Assembly (NCBI GenBank): GCA_003216895.1
Contig: QCID01000004.1
Location: 39,458-103,457 of the forward strand
Source of the DNA: Prochlorococcus sp. AG-402-K04
GTDB taxonomy: Bacteria > Cyanobacteriota > Cyanobacteriia > PCC-6307 > Cyanobiaceae
Reading direction: 5' to 3'
Length of the DNA: 64,000 nt
In this document: piece after piece, positions 1-11,087 of the stretch
Layout: every line of letters starts with the position of its first letter
Numbering within the stretch: the stretch's first letter is position 1
Position numbers and translations under genes: made by a program
Notes under the pieces: model-generated
Database searches by the model: none
Told to the model about the DNA's origin: nothing
What the model saw: the letters and a program-made list of their open reading frames with translations, nothing else

Positions 1-1
1 A

Positions 2-871
2 CTTCACATTAGTTATGTTCATACACCTGTCAGATACGCATGGGATCAAATGAATATATATTTGAAACGATCTTTTTTGAGAAGAATTGGTTTGGGACCA
101 TTAATTAGATGGCAATTGCATAATTTGAGGCAGTGGGATCAATTAAGTAGCACAAGAGTAGACTATTTCCTGGCGAATTCAAAATTTACGGCAAAGAGGA
201 TTTGGAAGTATTGGGGAAGGCGCTCAGAGGTTTTACATCCACCCGTAAATGTACATCGTTTTGAGTGGAATAAGCCTAGAGAAGATTTTTATTTAAGTGT
301 CTGTAGATTGGTTCCTAATAAAAGGGTTGATTTACTTGTTAGGGCTTTTAATAAGCTCAAATTACCTTTACTGATTGTTGGCGATGGAGTTGAAAAAGCT
401 TATTTAAAAAACCTTGCTGGACCAACAGTTCAAATTCTTGGTTTTCAAAGTAAAGAGAATATTGAAAATCTAATGAGCAGATGTAGAGCCTTTGTTTATG
501 CTGGCATTGAAGATTTTGGAATTGCTCCTGTTGAGGCAATGGCTTCAGGAGCGCCTGTTATTGCTTTGGGAAAAGGAGGGATTTTGGATACAGTGAAATG
601 CTTTAACTCTAATTCAGTTAAAGGAGCAACTGGACTGTTGTTTCCTGCTCAGACAGTCAAGTCTTTGGTTGAGGCAATTGAATTTTTTAAGGAAAAACAA
701 CTTTGGAGAGATTTAAATCCTGAGATAATTAGAACTTGGAGTAATTCTTTTTCTCAAGATTCATTTAAAAATAGATTTGAGAAAACCATAAATAGAGCTT
801 GGAGGGAGCATATCAATTCTTGTGACATTGCGACTAGTGACCTTATTTCTACATCAAAAAATCCTAATTAA
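2..871 (+). CDS. Group 1 (GT4) glycosyltransferase, 5' truncated by window edge
   Basis: ORF 50..871. The same frame is open to the window start and reads LHISYVHTPVRYAWDQ, a GT4 HTPxRYxWD motif; C-terminal GIEDFGIAPVEAMASGAPVIALGKGG is the GT4 donor-site motif. Confidence 0.9.
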   Translation, partial: LHISYVHTPVRYAWDQMNIYLKRSFLRRIGLGPLIRWQLHNLRQWDQLSSTRVDYFLANSKFTAKRIWKYWGRRSEVLHPPVNVHRFEWNKPREDFYLSVCRLVPNKRVDLLVRAFNKLKLPLLIVGDGVEKAYLKNLAGPTVQILGFQSKENIENLMSRCRAFVYAGIEDFGIAPVEAMASGAPVIALGKGGILDTVKCFNSNSVKGATGLLFPAQTVKSLVEAIEFFKEKQLWRDLNPEIIRTWSNSFSQDSFKNRFEKTINRAWREHINSCDIATSDLISTSKNPN

Positions 872-916
872 GTAGGGTGTAATTTTGAAGTCTTGAGCAT
901 ACTAACTCAATAATTT

Positions 917-1669
917 GTGCAAACTAATCCTAGAAAATCCTTATTGCGATGGTCTGAGTTCCGTAAAGGCTCTCCAAAAATTCCGTTTGAAGTTATTTCA
1001 AAAGAGCCTTCTTCTTTACTAGCTGTAGAAATAATTAGAAATCAAAGTCGTTATGGACGTACATTAAAAAGAATAGGAGATGTTATTTTTTCTTTACTAG
1101 TTTTAACTCTAGGCTCACCAGTATTTATATTAATTGGAATATTAGTAAAGTTAAGTTCTCCAGGATCTATTTTTTATATTCAAAAAAGAATAGGAAGAAA
1201 CTACAGAGAATTTGGATGTATTAAGTTTCGCACTATGTATAAAAATGCTGATGAATTACTACCAAATCTACTAGAAAAATATCCTCTTATGAGGAAAGAA
1301 TTTGAAAAAGATTTTAAATTACGTAAAGATCCTAGAATAACAAATTTAGGTAGATTCCTCCGCCGATCCAGTCTAGATGAATTGCCTCAATTCTTTAATG
1401 TTTTAAGAGGAGAAATGAGTGTTGTTGGTCCAAGACCAATCGTTAGTAATGAAATAAATAAATACAGTCTTTTTATGGAAGAAGTTATATCTGTCAGACC
1501 AGGGCTAACAGGTTTATGGCAGGTTAGTGGTAGAAATAATCTTAGTTATAAAAAAAGGGTTGAATTAGATTTAGCTTATGCAAGAAATAGAAATTTTATA
1601 CTTGATCTGGAAATAATCATTCTTACTTTAGGTGTTTTAATCTTTCCTATGGATAGGGGTGCTTATTGA
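917..1669 (+). CDS. Undecaprenyl-phosphate sugar transferase (bacterial sugar transferase family)
   Basis: GTG start; KRIGDVIFSLLVLTLGSPVF, KFRTMYKNAD, RRSSLDELPQFFNVLRGEMSVVGPRPI, RPGLTGLWQVSGRN motifs. Confidence 0.93.
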   Translation: MQTNPRKSLLRWSEFRKGSPKIPFEVISKEPSSLLAVEIIRNQSRYGRTLKRIGDVIFSLLVLTLGSPVFILIGILVKLSSPGSIFYIQKRIGRNYREFGCIKFRTMYKNADELLPNLLEKYPLMRKEFEKDFKLRKDPRITNLGRFLRRSSLDELPQFFNVLRGEMSVVGPRPIVSNEINKYSLFMEEVISVRPGLTGLWQVSGRNNLSYKKRVELDLAYARNRNFILDLEIIILTLGVLIFPMDRGAY

Positions 1670-2619
1670 AATAGTATATTCATAAGTATAATTATCAAGT
1701 GAAAAACTAATAGCCAAGAGAATTGAAGTTTAAGACTTAGATTAAGTATCTTTTTGACAGAATTTATACTTGCAATTGGATAACCCTTTGCAATTATAGG
1801 TTTTATTTTTCTCTCTCCTTTGTAATAGTTTATTCCTCCCATCCTTACTTCTGCACAATAAGCAAATATTGCTTCAGAAATCCCTGAGTTAGGGGAAGAA
1901 TCACTAATTCCATCATGCCAGGAATCACTTATTGTTTTAAAAATTGACTGTTTTGTTTTGCAGCAAAAAGGAAGCGTTATTAATACAATTCTTGATGGAA
2001 TCCATACTAATAAATCATCCAGCTTTGCACCAGTGAAGCCAAGCCACTTTAATTTTCCCACTTTGTATCCAAGCATTGAATCAATAGTGCTCGATGCTTT
2101 AAAGCCCCAAGCCATTGCCAATGGTCCAGGCAAGAAATGATTGAATTGCCAGAAGATTGCTCCTGAAAACATCCAAAATAAAGGTGCAAAAATACCATCC
2201 ACAGAATTTTCACTTGCTGTTTCAGCTGTAGCTCTAAGAATTTCATTTATATCTAAATTTTCAACATCTCTTCCAACTATATGACTTAATTTTTGTCTTA
2301 TATTACTCAAATTATCAATAAGATCATCTTTGCTTATTAAATTTAGAATTTCTAAAATACTTTTATTTAGACTTCTTGAAGCAAGCGAACTACTTAAAAT
2401 GAAAGCAAATAAGAATGTACTTAAAATAGGATTTTTTATTTGAAAAAATAAAAATAATCTTTCTATAAGCCATCCTGATACGCCACTTAATGATACGACT
2501 ATAAATGTAATTAATAAGCCTCCAATATATAACTTGGATTTATTTTCTTTCGCAATTCCCTCAGCTAATCCTTTCAAAAAAATAATAACCACACCCATAA
2601 ATTGTACTGGGTGTGGCAA
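1663..2619 (-). CDS. cbiB: Cobalamin biosynthesis protein CobD/CbiB; N-terminus probably extends upstream of 2619 (see findings)
   Basis: PHPVQFMG and ATAETASENSVDGIFAPLFW motifs of CbiB. Confidence 0.9.
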   Translation of the reverse strand: MPHPVQFMGVVIIFLKGLAEGIAKENKSKLYIGGLLITFIVVSLSGVSGWLIERLFLFFQIKNPILSTFLFAFILSSSLASRSLNKSILEILNLISKDDLIDNLSNIRQKLSHIVGRDVENLDINEILRATAETASENSVDGIFAPLFWMFSGAIFWQFNHFLPGPLAMAWGFKASSTIDSMLGYKVGKLKWLGFTGAKLDDLLVWIPSRIVLITLPFCCKTKQSIFKTISDSWHDGISDSSPNSGISEAIFAYCAEVRMGGINYYKGERKIKPIIAKGYPIASINSVKKILNLSLKLQFSWLLVFHLIIILMNILFQ

Positions 2620-2681
2620 TTTTTTTGGATCGCCTATTAAAAGGTCAAGAATAACGGCAACTAAGATTAAGTTAGTGATAT

Positions 2682-3701
<1,020 letters not shown>

Positions 3702-3806
3702 TTAAGGCTGAGCTTACGAAATAGAGTGCTATCGAAACTACTTTCATTGATAAATTTTTTTTACTATCAAGACAATTTAATGAATAAGAACAGCAAACTT
3801 TTCATT

Positions 3807-4409
3807 TTAGCTTTCACTTGGATGTGTTATTACTCGGTCGATTAGGCCATAATTTTTTGCTTCTTCCGCGCTCAAAAAGTAATCACGATCAGTATCTTTT
3901 TCTATCTTTTCATATGTTTGTCCCGTCATCTCTGCCATGGATTTATTCAGCATTTCTTTAATTCTAAGAATTTCACGTGCTTCAATCTCTATGTCACTCG
4001 CTTGTCTTTGAGCAGTACCGCCAAGAGGCTGATGAATCATGATTCTACTGTGAGGTAGAGCAAGCCTTTTGCCTTTTGTTCCTGCAGAGAGCAAAAAAGC
4101 ACCCATTGAGGCCGCCAATCCAACACAAATGGTTACAACGTCACTTTTTACGTATTTCATCGTGTCATAGATAGCTAAACCCGCAGTTACAGAGCCTCCA
4201 GGACTATTGATATATAAATAGATTGGCTTGCTGCTGTCTTCAGAATCAAGGTAAAGCATTTGTGCTACAAGGCTATTGGCAATGCCGTCATTTACTTCTT
4301 GACCAAGAAATAAAATTCTCTCCGCACCAAGTCTTGTATATATATCGACCCATCTTTCGAATTGACTTCCAGGAAGACGGTATGGAACGCTTGGAGTACC
4401 TATAGGCAT
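3807..4409 (-). CDS. clpP: ATP-dependent Clp protease proteolytic subunit (ClpP3-like)
   Basis: Catalytic Ser in [14 protein letters not shown] and His in [11 protein letters not shown]. Confidence 0.96.
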   Translation of the reverse strand: MPIGTPSVPYRLPGSQFERWVDIYTRLGAERILFLGQEVNDGIANSLVAQMLYLDSEDSSKPIYLYINSPGGSVTAGLAIYDTMKYVKSDVVTICVGLAASMGAFLLSAGTKGKRLALPHSRIMIHQPLGGTAQRQASDIEIEAREILRIKEMLNKSMAEMTGQTYEKIEKDTDRDYFLSAEEAKNYGLIDRVITHPSES

Positions 4410-4471
4410 GGCTGATTTGATGTTTTGTAGTTGGGGATAATGATTTGAAAAAAGTTTGGAGAATTATTTGT

Positions 4472-5146
4472 TTATGAGGGCAATACTTTCTCGCCGGGTA
4501 AGTCTTTTCTACTAGTAAGAACTCGATCTATAATCCCATACTCAACTGCTTCATGAGGGTTAAGATAGCTCATTCTATCTGAGTCTTTGGATAATTGATC
4601 TACTGATCTCCCAGTATTAAGGCTAAGGATTTCTAGCATTGCTTTCTTGTTGTGAATAACCTCATTTGCTCTGATTTGGATATCAGTTGCTTGGCCTTGC
4701 GCCCCACTTCTAGGTTGATGAAGGACAATTGATGCATGAGGTAGTGCTGCACGTTGACCTTTTGTCCCGGCCGAAAGTATTACTGCTGCAGTTCCCATGG
4801 CTTGCCCTATGCAAATAGTATGCACTGGAGGCTTTACGTATCTGAGAGTATCGCAGATTGCAAAGGCTTCAGTCTCAAACCCGATTGCATCTCCTGTATA
4901 CCAACTTGTTCCAGTTGAGTTAATGTAAAAATAAATAGGTTTCTCAGAATTATCAAATTCCAGAAATAGAAGTTGGGCAATAATTAGTTCAGTTACATCC
5001 ATTCCAAGTTGCCTTTTGGCATCATCATCGGAAAATAGTGGTAAGCCTAAATAAACTATCCTCTCTTTAAGAAGAAGTGATGGTAAATCAGGAGGTGGAG
5101 TTCTCATTACGGCGGAATCGCCATAATACGGGGAAGATGCAGTCAT
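4472..5146 (-). CDS. clpR: ClpP-like inactive subunit ClpR
   Basis: ClpP family, but the nucleophile region reads GQAMGTAAVILSAG, lacking the ASMGA serine. Confidence 0.85.
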   Translation of the reverse strand: MTASSPYYGDSAVMRTPPPDLPSLLLKERIVYLGLPLFSDDDAKRQLGMDVTELIIAQLLFLEFDNSEKPIYFYINSTGTSWYTGDAIGFETEAFAICDTLRYVKPPVHTICIGQAMGTAAVILSAGTKGQRAALPHASIVLHQPRSGAQGQATDIQIRANEVIHNKKAMLEILSLNTGRSVDQLSKDSDRMSYLNPHEAVEYGIIDRVLTSRKDLPGEKVLPS

Positions 5147-5184
5147 ATGAAGTTAAGTCTTCTTGGATTCGAGCCTAGCTAGAT

Positions 5185-6294
5185 CTAGCCTTGAGATGCT
5201 TTTGTTTTTTCAAATTTGTTCGGGGGCTGATCATTTGAAGCTTTACTAAAAACCATTCGGCCCGTCGGTGTTTGTAATGCTCCAGTCACAACTACTTCTA
5301 TTCTTTTACCAATCCATTGGAGACCCTCCTCGATCACTACCATTGTGCCATCTTCAAGATAAGCAATACCTTGTGAGTTTTCCTTTCCTTCTCTAACTAC
5401 TTTTAAATTTAACTTCTCACCAGGTTGAACTTCAGGTCTGACAGCAAGTACTAGATCACTTAAATTAAGAACTTTTATCTCTTGGACTAGAGCTACTTGA
5501 GATAAGTTGTAATCTAAAGTGATTAATATGCCTGAAAGATCTGAGGTTAATTTTAAAAGAATTTCATCAGTACCTTCTCCTTCGTATTTTGTACTATTTA
5601 TAACTAATCTTCTTCCATAACTTTCTCTTAATTGGTTAAGTAATTTTAACCCTCTTCTTCCTTTCCCTCTTTTTTCGTTGTTACTTGAATCAGATAGTTT
5701 TTGTAGCTCATCCATAACTGATTGGGCCACGATTATTTGTCCTTCTATTAGTCCAAACCTAAGTAGGGATTGAATGCGACCATCAATTATTACACTTGTA
5801 TCTAACACTTTTGCAGTGGCTGGAGTTAGAATCCCATCAGCCATTAACAAAGATTCATTGTTATTGGGATTGAAAAGACGTAAAACGGTTCGACCATGAA
5901 CATCGGCAAGGTTATATCCAAGTACTCCAAAAAAAATGTTACTAAGTACAGCGAAAATAGGCTTTACAAAAAATAATTCAGTGGGTAAAGGTAGAAGGAG
6001 AACAGGTACTAATAAAAGGGTTGCTATGACAAGTCCGAGAACTATGCCAACAGATCTACTCACAAGTAGATCTGTTGGCATAGTTCTTATTCTTTTAGTT
6101 AATTTATTTCTAAATTGCTGAAAAAGGAAGGCTATTAAAAGTCCTACAAGAGCTGTTAACCCTGATAGGGCAATTTTTAAATTCTTTAGATTAGTTATAT
6201 GATTTAAAGTCTCTTCAGGTAACCAATTCACACCAATCCATCCGGTTATTGCACCTGATACAAGAAATAAAACCAGAATAACTAAGTCTGCCAT
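5185..6294 (-). CDS. PIN/TRAM-domain membrane protein (YacL-like)
   Basis: N-terminal TM segments, PIN motif KVLDTSVIIDGRI, C-terminal TRAM domain. Confidence 0.9.
   Translation of the reverse strand: MADLVILVLFLVSGAITGWIGVNWLPEETLNHITNLKNLKIALSGLTALVGLLIAFLFQQFRNKLTKRIRTMPTDLLVSRSVGIVLGLVIATLLLVPVLLLPLPTELFFVKPIFAVLSNIFFGVLGYNLADVHGRTVLRLFNPNNNESLLMADGILTPATAKVLDTSVIIDGRIQSLLRFGLIEGQIIVAQSVMDELQKLSDSSNNEKRGKGRRGLKLLNQLRESYGRRLVINSTKYEGEGTDEILLKLTSDLSGILITLDYNLSQVALVQEIKVLNLSDLVLAVRPEVQPGEKLNLKVVREGKENSQGIAYLEDGTMVVIEEGLQWIGKRIEVVVTGALQTPTGRMVFSKASNDQPPNKFEKTKASQG
6038..6087. repeat. Perfect 23-bp inverted repeat with 4-nt loop, inside the PIN/TRAM CDS
   Basis: AGAACTATGCCAACAGATCTACT-CACA-AGTAGATCTGTTGGCATAGTTCT, all 23 pairs checked by hand. 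Confidence 0.98.
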
Positions 6295-6402
6295 ATATTC
6301 AGGTTATGCTTGCTTCTCGTTTTTGACTAAAGCTTTATTTATTTTCAAAGATTTGGATTGTAAAAGTGACCATTTATTTGGGTTTGTATATCTAGAGCTC
6401 AA

Positions 6403-7632
6403 ATGGTAGCTCCACCAAGAAGTGCATATTTGCATATACCCTTTTGTCATAAAAGATGTTTTTACTGTGATTTTTCTATTATCCCTTTAGGTGATAGCGC
6501 TCAAGCTCCGGGTAGTCCAGGGATAAGTTCTATTAACGCATATTTGGATTTGCTTCATAGAGAGATTTCAATTAGCCCAAAAGCTCCTGCTTTATCAACA
6601 ATCTATTTGGGCGGCGGGACCCCTTCTTTATTGAAAAAAAATGAAGTAGGTGATTTGTTGAAAGATCTTCAAAGAAAATTTGGATTTCAAGATGGTGCTG
6701 AGATAACTATGGAGGTTGACCCTGCAACATTTTTTGAAAATGATCTGAATGGATACATAGAGGTTGGAATAAACAGATTTAGCTTGGGAGGTCAGTCATT
6801 TGATGACAGTACTTTGGCTTTGATTGGTAGAAAACATAATCGCTCACAATTAATTGAGGCTTGTGATTTGGTAAATAATTTATTTAAAAAAGGAATGCTA
6901 AAAAGCTGGAGCCTTGATTTGATTCAAAATCTTCCAGGATTAAATTTGTCTAAGTGGATTACAGAGTTGGAACAAGCCATTCATACGGAAGCTCCTCATT
7001 TATCCATTTATGATTTAACTATTGAACCAGATACTGTTTTTGGGAGGATACACAAAAAAGGTAAGTTGAATATCCCTATTGCATCTGAAGCTCAAAAAAT
7101 AGATTTTGAAACCAATAGATTTTTAAAAAGTAGGGGTTTCTCGAGATATGAGATTTCAAGTTATTCATTGCCTGGACATCCATCTAGACATAATCGTGCG
7201 TATTGGAGTGGTTCTGGTTGGTGGGGTTTTGGAATGGGGGCAACAAGTGCTCCATGGGGGGAGAGATTCTCTAGACCAAGAACAATCGCTGGTTATAAAA
7301 AATGGCTTGACCAGCAAGAGAGTCAATTATTAGAAAGAACTTTGTCATATGAAAAGTCAAAACCAATGCCATTGGATGAACTAATAATGATTGGTCTCAG
7401 AAGAAGAGAAGGTGTTCATTTGGAGGAACTTGCTAAAAATGCGGGATGGACGCAAAAAGAATGCGATAAGAATCTAGAATTACTGGAGAAATTCTGGCTA
7501 AATTCTTTAAACGAAGGATCTCTATTAAGAAATAATGGAAGGTATTTTTTAAGCAACCCTAATGGGATGCAAATTAGCAATCAGGTCTTGATTCAGATGT
7601 TTATGTGGTGGGATTCACTTGGTCTGGATTAG
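6403..7632 (+). CDS. Radical SAM HemW-like / coproporphyrinogen III oxidase family protein
   Basis: [16 protein letters not shown] cluster motif, [19 protein letters not shown]. Confidence 0.93.
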   Translation: MVAPPRSAYLHIPFCHKRCFYCDFSIIPLGDSAQAPGSPGISSINAYLDLLHREISISPKAPALSTIYLGGGTPSLLKKNEVGDLLKDLQRKFGFQDGAEITMEVDPATFFENDLNGYIEVGINRFSLGGQSFDDSTLALIGRKHNRSQLIEACDLVNNLFKKGMLKSWSLDLIQNLPGLNLSKWITELEQAIHTEAPHLSIYDLTIEPDTVFGRIHKKGKLNIPIASEAQKIDFETNRFLKSRGFSRYEISSYSLPGHPSRHNRAYWSGSGWWGFGMGATSAPWGERFSRPRTIAGYKKWLDQQESQLLERTLSYEKSKPMPLDELIMIGLRRREGVHLEELAKNAGWTQKECDKNLELLEKFWLNSLNEGSLLRNNGRYFLSNPNGMQISNQVLIQMFMWWDSLGLD

Positions 7633-8392
7633 TAGATTTAATCCATTTTCTTAGTGCTTCGATGCAAAGTTGGCGACCTGAAAGTAAAGGTTTTGCAAAT
7701 GGAGGCTGTGAAATTGAAAGACCAAGAATATCAGCTGTAACTCTTACCTGCCCATCGCAATTACTACCTGCCCCAATGCCAATTACGGGAATATCTAAAT
7801 GTTTCTTTAATCGGCTGGCGATTTCTCCGGGGATATGTTCTAGAACTATTGCAAAACATCCTGATTCTTGAAGATTTTTTGAATCTTTGAAAATTTTATC
7901 TTGACTAGCTTTATCCCTAGCTTGTGATTTATATCCAAGTTGATGAACTGATTGCGGAGTTAGGCCAAGATGCCCCATTACTGGGATTCCCATTCGAATA
8001 AGTCTTTGAATTACCAATAATGTCTCAGGTTCAGCTCCTTCAATTTTCACTGCTGAAGCAGAGGAATTTTTAAGGAGAGTTCCAGCGGCTTCAACAGCCT
8101 TATCTTCTCCACATTGATAACTTAAAAAAGGGAGATCACAAACTACTAATGGTTGTTCGGACAAGGGTTTGCAAAAACCTCTACAAACAGCCTTTGTATG
8201 GTGCAGCATTTGATCAAGTGTTACCGGAAGTGTAGTTGCATGTCCCAAAACAACCATTCCAAGTGAATCTCCCACTAGAACAACGTCAGCTCCTGCGGCC
8301 TCGACTATTGAGGATGAGATCGCATCCCAAGCCGTTAATACAGTTATCTGTTTGCCCAACTTTTTAAAATGAACCAATTCTGTGGTTTGCAT
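7601..8392 (-). CDS. panB: 3-methyl-2-oxobutanoate hydroxymethyltransferase
   Basis: [49 protein letters not shown]-like, [14 protein letters not shown]. Confidence 0.97.
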   Translation of the reverse strand: MQTTELVHFKKLGKQITVLTAWDAISSSIVEAAGADVVLVGDSLGMVVLGHATTLPVTLDQMLHHTKAVCRGFCKPLSEQPLVVCDLPFLSYQCGEDKAVEAAGTLLKNSSASAVKIEGAEPETLLVIQRLIRMGIPVMGHLGLTPQSVHQLGYKSQARDKASQDKIFKDSKNLQESGCFAIVLEHIPGEIASRLKKHLDIPVIGIGAGSNCDGQVRVTADILGLSISQPPFAKPLLSGRQLCIEALRKWIKSTNPDQVNPTT

Positions 8393-8434
8393 TTAATTCT
8401 TAATAACGTGTTTAGATATTGCTAGAATATTATT

Positions 8435-8528
8435 GACTCGGCCCCATGCGGCTGTGACACCCAAACCTGGTCAGGACCGGAAGGTAGCAGCCATATGGGA
8501 TGCTCAAAGCAGGCGTGGACTCCGGGTC
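8435..8528 (+). ncRNA. ffs: Signal recognition particle 4.5S RNA
   Basis: Conserved CCTGGTCAGGACCGGAAGGTAGCAGCC core; terminal stem GACTCGG/CCGGGTC. Confidence 0.93.
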
Positions 8529-8555
8529 ACCTTATTTTAATTAAGTTGATAAGTC

Positions 8556-9665
8556 TTAACGATTTTGTCTTAGACGTAAAAACTCAGGAATCGAAGCTCC
8601 TGCCTCCCTACTTTCTGATTGTTCGTAAAGTGCTTGAGGTGAAAGTCTTGCTCTATTTCTTTCATTTGAATAAATCTGATTACTGTCGAATCCTGTAGCA
8701 ATCACGGTTACCTGAATCTCCCCTTCAAGTTTTTCATCAACAACTGTACCTACAATGATGTTAGCTTCTGGATCTACAACGTCGGATATGACCTCAGATG
8801 CAGATGTCATATCTTCAAGAGTCATATCTTTACCTCCAGTTATGTTTATCACACATCCTTTCGCTCCATCTATTCGAGCAGCTTCTAAAAGAGGACTATT
8901 AATAGCAGCTTGAGCTGCTTCTAGAGCTCTTGATCTTCCTGATCCTAAGCCAATCCCTAAGAGCGCAGTACCTGCTTCCGTCATCACAGAGCGCACATCG
9001 GCAAAATCTACATTCACCAATCCAGGACATGTAATTATATCGCTTATTCCTTGCACTCCTTTCATGAGAACATCATCAGCACTTCTAAAGGCTTCTTGCA
9101 ATGGTGCGCCTGAAATTACGTCTTTTAGTCTGTCGTTTGGAATAACAATTAACGTATCAACATTCTCTGCAAGCCTTGCGATACCTTCATCAGCCTGTCT
9201 TAAACGACGTTTGCCTTCAAAACTGAATGGTTTGGTAACTATTCCTACTGTTAGAGCACCACTTTCTTTCGCGACTTGAGCAACGACAGGGGCTGCTCCT
9301 GTTCCTGTACCTCCTCCCATACCAGCGGCAATAAATACTAGATCTACTCCTTCTAGAGCTTGTTGAAGATCAGCTCTGGATTCTTCGGCTGCCTTTTGCC
9401 CAATACTTGGATTGCCGCCTGCTCCAAGACCTCTAGTTAAGCTTTGACCAAGCTGAACTCTATGAGTAGCGGATGATTGGATAAGAGCTTGAGCGTCTGT
9501 GTTGAGTACACGATATGTCACTCCATCAAGATCACTATTAATCATTCTATTGACGGCATTACTGCCGCCGCCCCCAACGCCAATAACCTCAATACGTGCA
9601 GATTGACTGGGTAGGATTCCTTCATCCATGTTGAAACTAGATTTGTTTCCCATTCCCATCACCAT
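8556..9665 (-). CDS. ftsZ: Cell division protein FtsZ
   Basis: [12 protein letters not shown], tubulin signature [10 protein letters not shown]. Confidence 0.99.
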   Translation of the reverse strand: MVMGMGNKSSFNMDEGILPSQSARIEVIGVGGGGSNAVNRMINSDLDGVTYRVLNTDAQALIQSSATHRVQLGQSLTRGLGAGGNPSIGQKAAEESRADLQQALEGVDLVFIAAGMGGGTGTGAAPVVAQVAKESGALTVGIVTKPFSFEGKRRLRQADEGIARLAENVDTLIVIPNDRLKDVISGAPLQEAFRSADDVLMKGVQGISDIITCPGLVNVDFADVRSVMTEAGTALLGIGLGSGRSRALEAAQAAINSPLLEAARIDGAKGCVINITGGKDMTLEDMTSASEVISDVVDPEANIIVGTVVDEKLEGEIQVTVIATGFDSNQIYSNERNRARLSPQALYEQSESREAGASIPEFLRLRQNR

Positions 9666-9822
9666 ATTCAGGATTAGAACTCGTTTTGGGCATTATGAAC
9701 ATCATCCATGAATTCTGTTGGCTTATAGGTTCAAATTGATTAACAAATTAATTTACATGATTGACCCGAAATCGCTGTCAATATACTAATCATTCTTAAA
9801 ATATTTAGTCATAGAAAGGCTT

Positions 9823-10683
9823 TTACTGCTCGGTCTTCAATATTTTTTCTATTTTTAATTCTGGTTTGGTTGGATCTTTAAGATCCACGATTTTTACTTT
9901 TGTGTTGATTAAAAGATTTGGCAATGATTTTTGTAGTTGGTTGAGTTTATTAATTTGCTCGATTAACCGATCAGTTCCTGAACCTAAAAGGACTACATCG
10001 AAGTGCTCGGTTTTAAGACTGATTTCTTGAAGAGGATTTATTTTGATTTTTTGAATAGGGCTTTGAAAAATAAATCTATTTTTTATTATTAATATAATTT
10101 CTTTTTTTTTATTTGGATTCCAATTTTCAATAGACAATTTTATTTGATCTTGTTTTGATTTATTTACAAATCGCAGTGGTATCCAAGATCCTTCAATATC
10201 AATCATTCCTTTTTCAATTTTGTTTGAAAAACCTCTACTTGCAAACGCGATTGGCTCTCTTTCTAAAAAATTTAGATGAATTTCGGGAGGGAAAAACTTT
10301 CGGCTAGCTGAAACCCCTTTGATAGGAAGCTTTTTAATTAGATAAGATTCAATTTCTTTTGGATTTAACTCCAACAAATTTTTCGGATAAAAAATACTAG
10401 TGGTTTCTTTGATATCGTTTTTTGTTATTCCAGATAAGCCTGTGATTTTAGTTTGATCAAAACTTATTGGCTTCCAAGCCTGGTTTAGAAATACAATAAT
10501 CAGAAAAATTGAAGTGCTTGAGAAAAAAAGTAAATGCCAAAATTCAATTAGTAAATTTTTATTTTTTTTGATAAACGAGACTTTTTTGGCTGATATTAGA
10601 TTTTTCTTGCTTGATTTTCTGTTTTTTCTATTATTTGATTTCAAAGGTCGCATCTTGCTCTGGACATAAGTTTGTCCATCCAT
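9823..10683 (-). CDS. ftsQ: FtsQ-type POTRA domain cell division protein
   Basis: Basic N-terminus, single TM, POTRA-like domain, position directly upstream of ftsZ. Confidence 0.75.
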   Translation of the reverse strand: MDGQTYVQSKMRPLKSNNRKNRKSSKKNLISAKKVSFIKKNKNLLIEFWHLLFFSSTSIFLIIVFLNQAWKPISFDQTKITGLSGITKNDIKETTSIFYPKNLLELNPKEIESYLIKKLPIKGVSASRKFFPPEIHLNFLEREPIAFASRGFSNKIEKGMIDIEGSWIPLRFVNKSKQDQIKLSIENWNPNKKKEIILIIKNRFIFQSPIQKIKINPLQEISLKTEHFDVVLLGSGTDRLIEQINKLNQLQKSLPNLLINTKVKIVDLKDPTKPELKIEKILKTEQ

Positions 10684-11051
10684 TGACGCGCTCGTTCAGC
10701 ATCAGAAAAAGGCACATCTATCTCTCTCCCTGAACCAACAAGTCTGAGTCGACAACGTCCTTCAGATTCTTGCGTTAATGGTGCTTCCCCTGAACTGAGT
10801 GCCATTAGCTCAACCATTTCTAGTTGCTTAACTTCGAAAGTTGCTTCCTCCTTAAAACTACCAGCCTCAAAGCTGCTCCAGCATAAAATTCCAGCTTTTA
10901 ATCGAGCAGCTCCAGTTCCATCAAGCTTTGCTAGCTCTGAACCTTTAGCCCAAATCAAATAAAGATTCTGCCGCCTTCTCTCTATCCAGCCAAGAGAAGC
11001 TATAAGAATAAAAGCCATCAATAATGGCAACCAAAGGAGACCGTGAATCAT
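10641..11051 (-). CDS. Conserved hypothetical protein with N-terminal TM
   Basis: 136-aa ORF in the ddl-ftsQ-ftsZ run. Confidence 0.75.
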   Translation of the reverse strand: MIHGLLWLPLLMAFILIASLGWIERRRQNLYLIWAKGSELAKLDGTGAARLKAGILCWSSFEAGSFKEEATFEVKQLEMVELMALSSGEAPLTQESEGRCRLRLVGSGREIDVPFSDAERARQWMDKLMSRARCDL

Positions 11052-11087
11052 TTTTTGAAAAAGAGATCTAAAAATGTCATGGTTAAT

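Noticed and set aside
4472-5146. Second clpP-like gene as a novelty
   Set aside because: Inactive ClpR next to ClpP3 is a known cyanobacterial arrangement.
5936-6121. 61-aa + strand ORF antisense to the PIN/TRAM gene
   Set aside because: Its recognisable peptide is only the mirror of the palindrome; no independent coding evidence.
8495-8698. 67-aa + strand ORF
   Set aside because: Overlaps the SRP RNA and is antisense to ftsZ.
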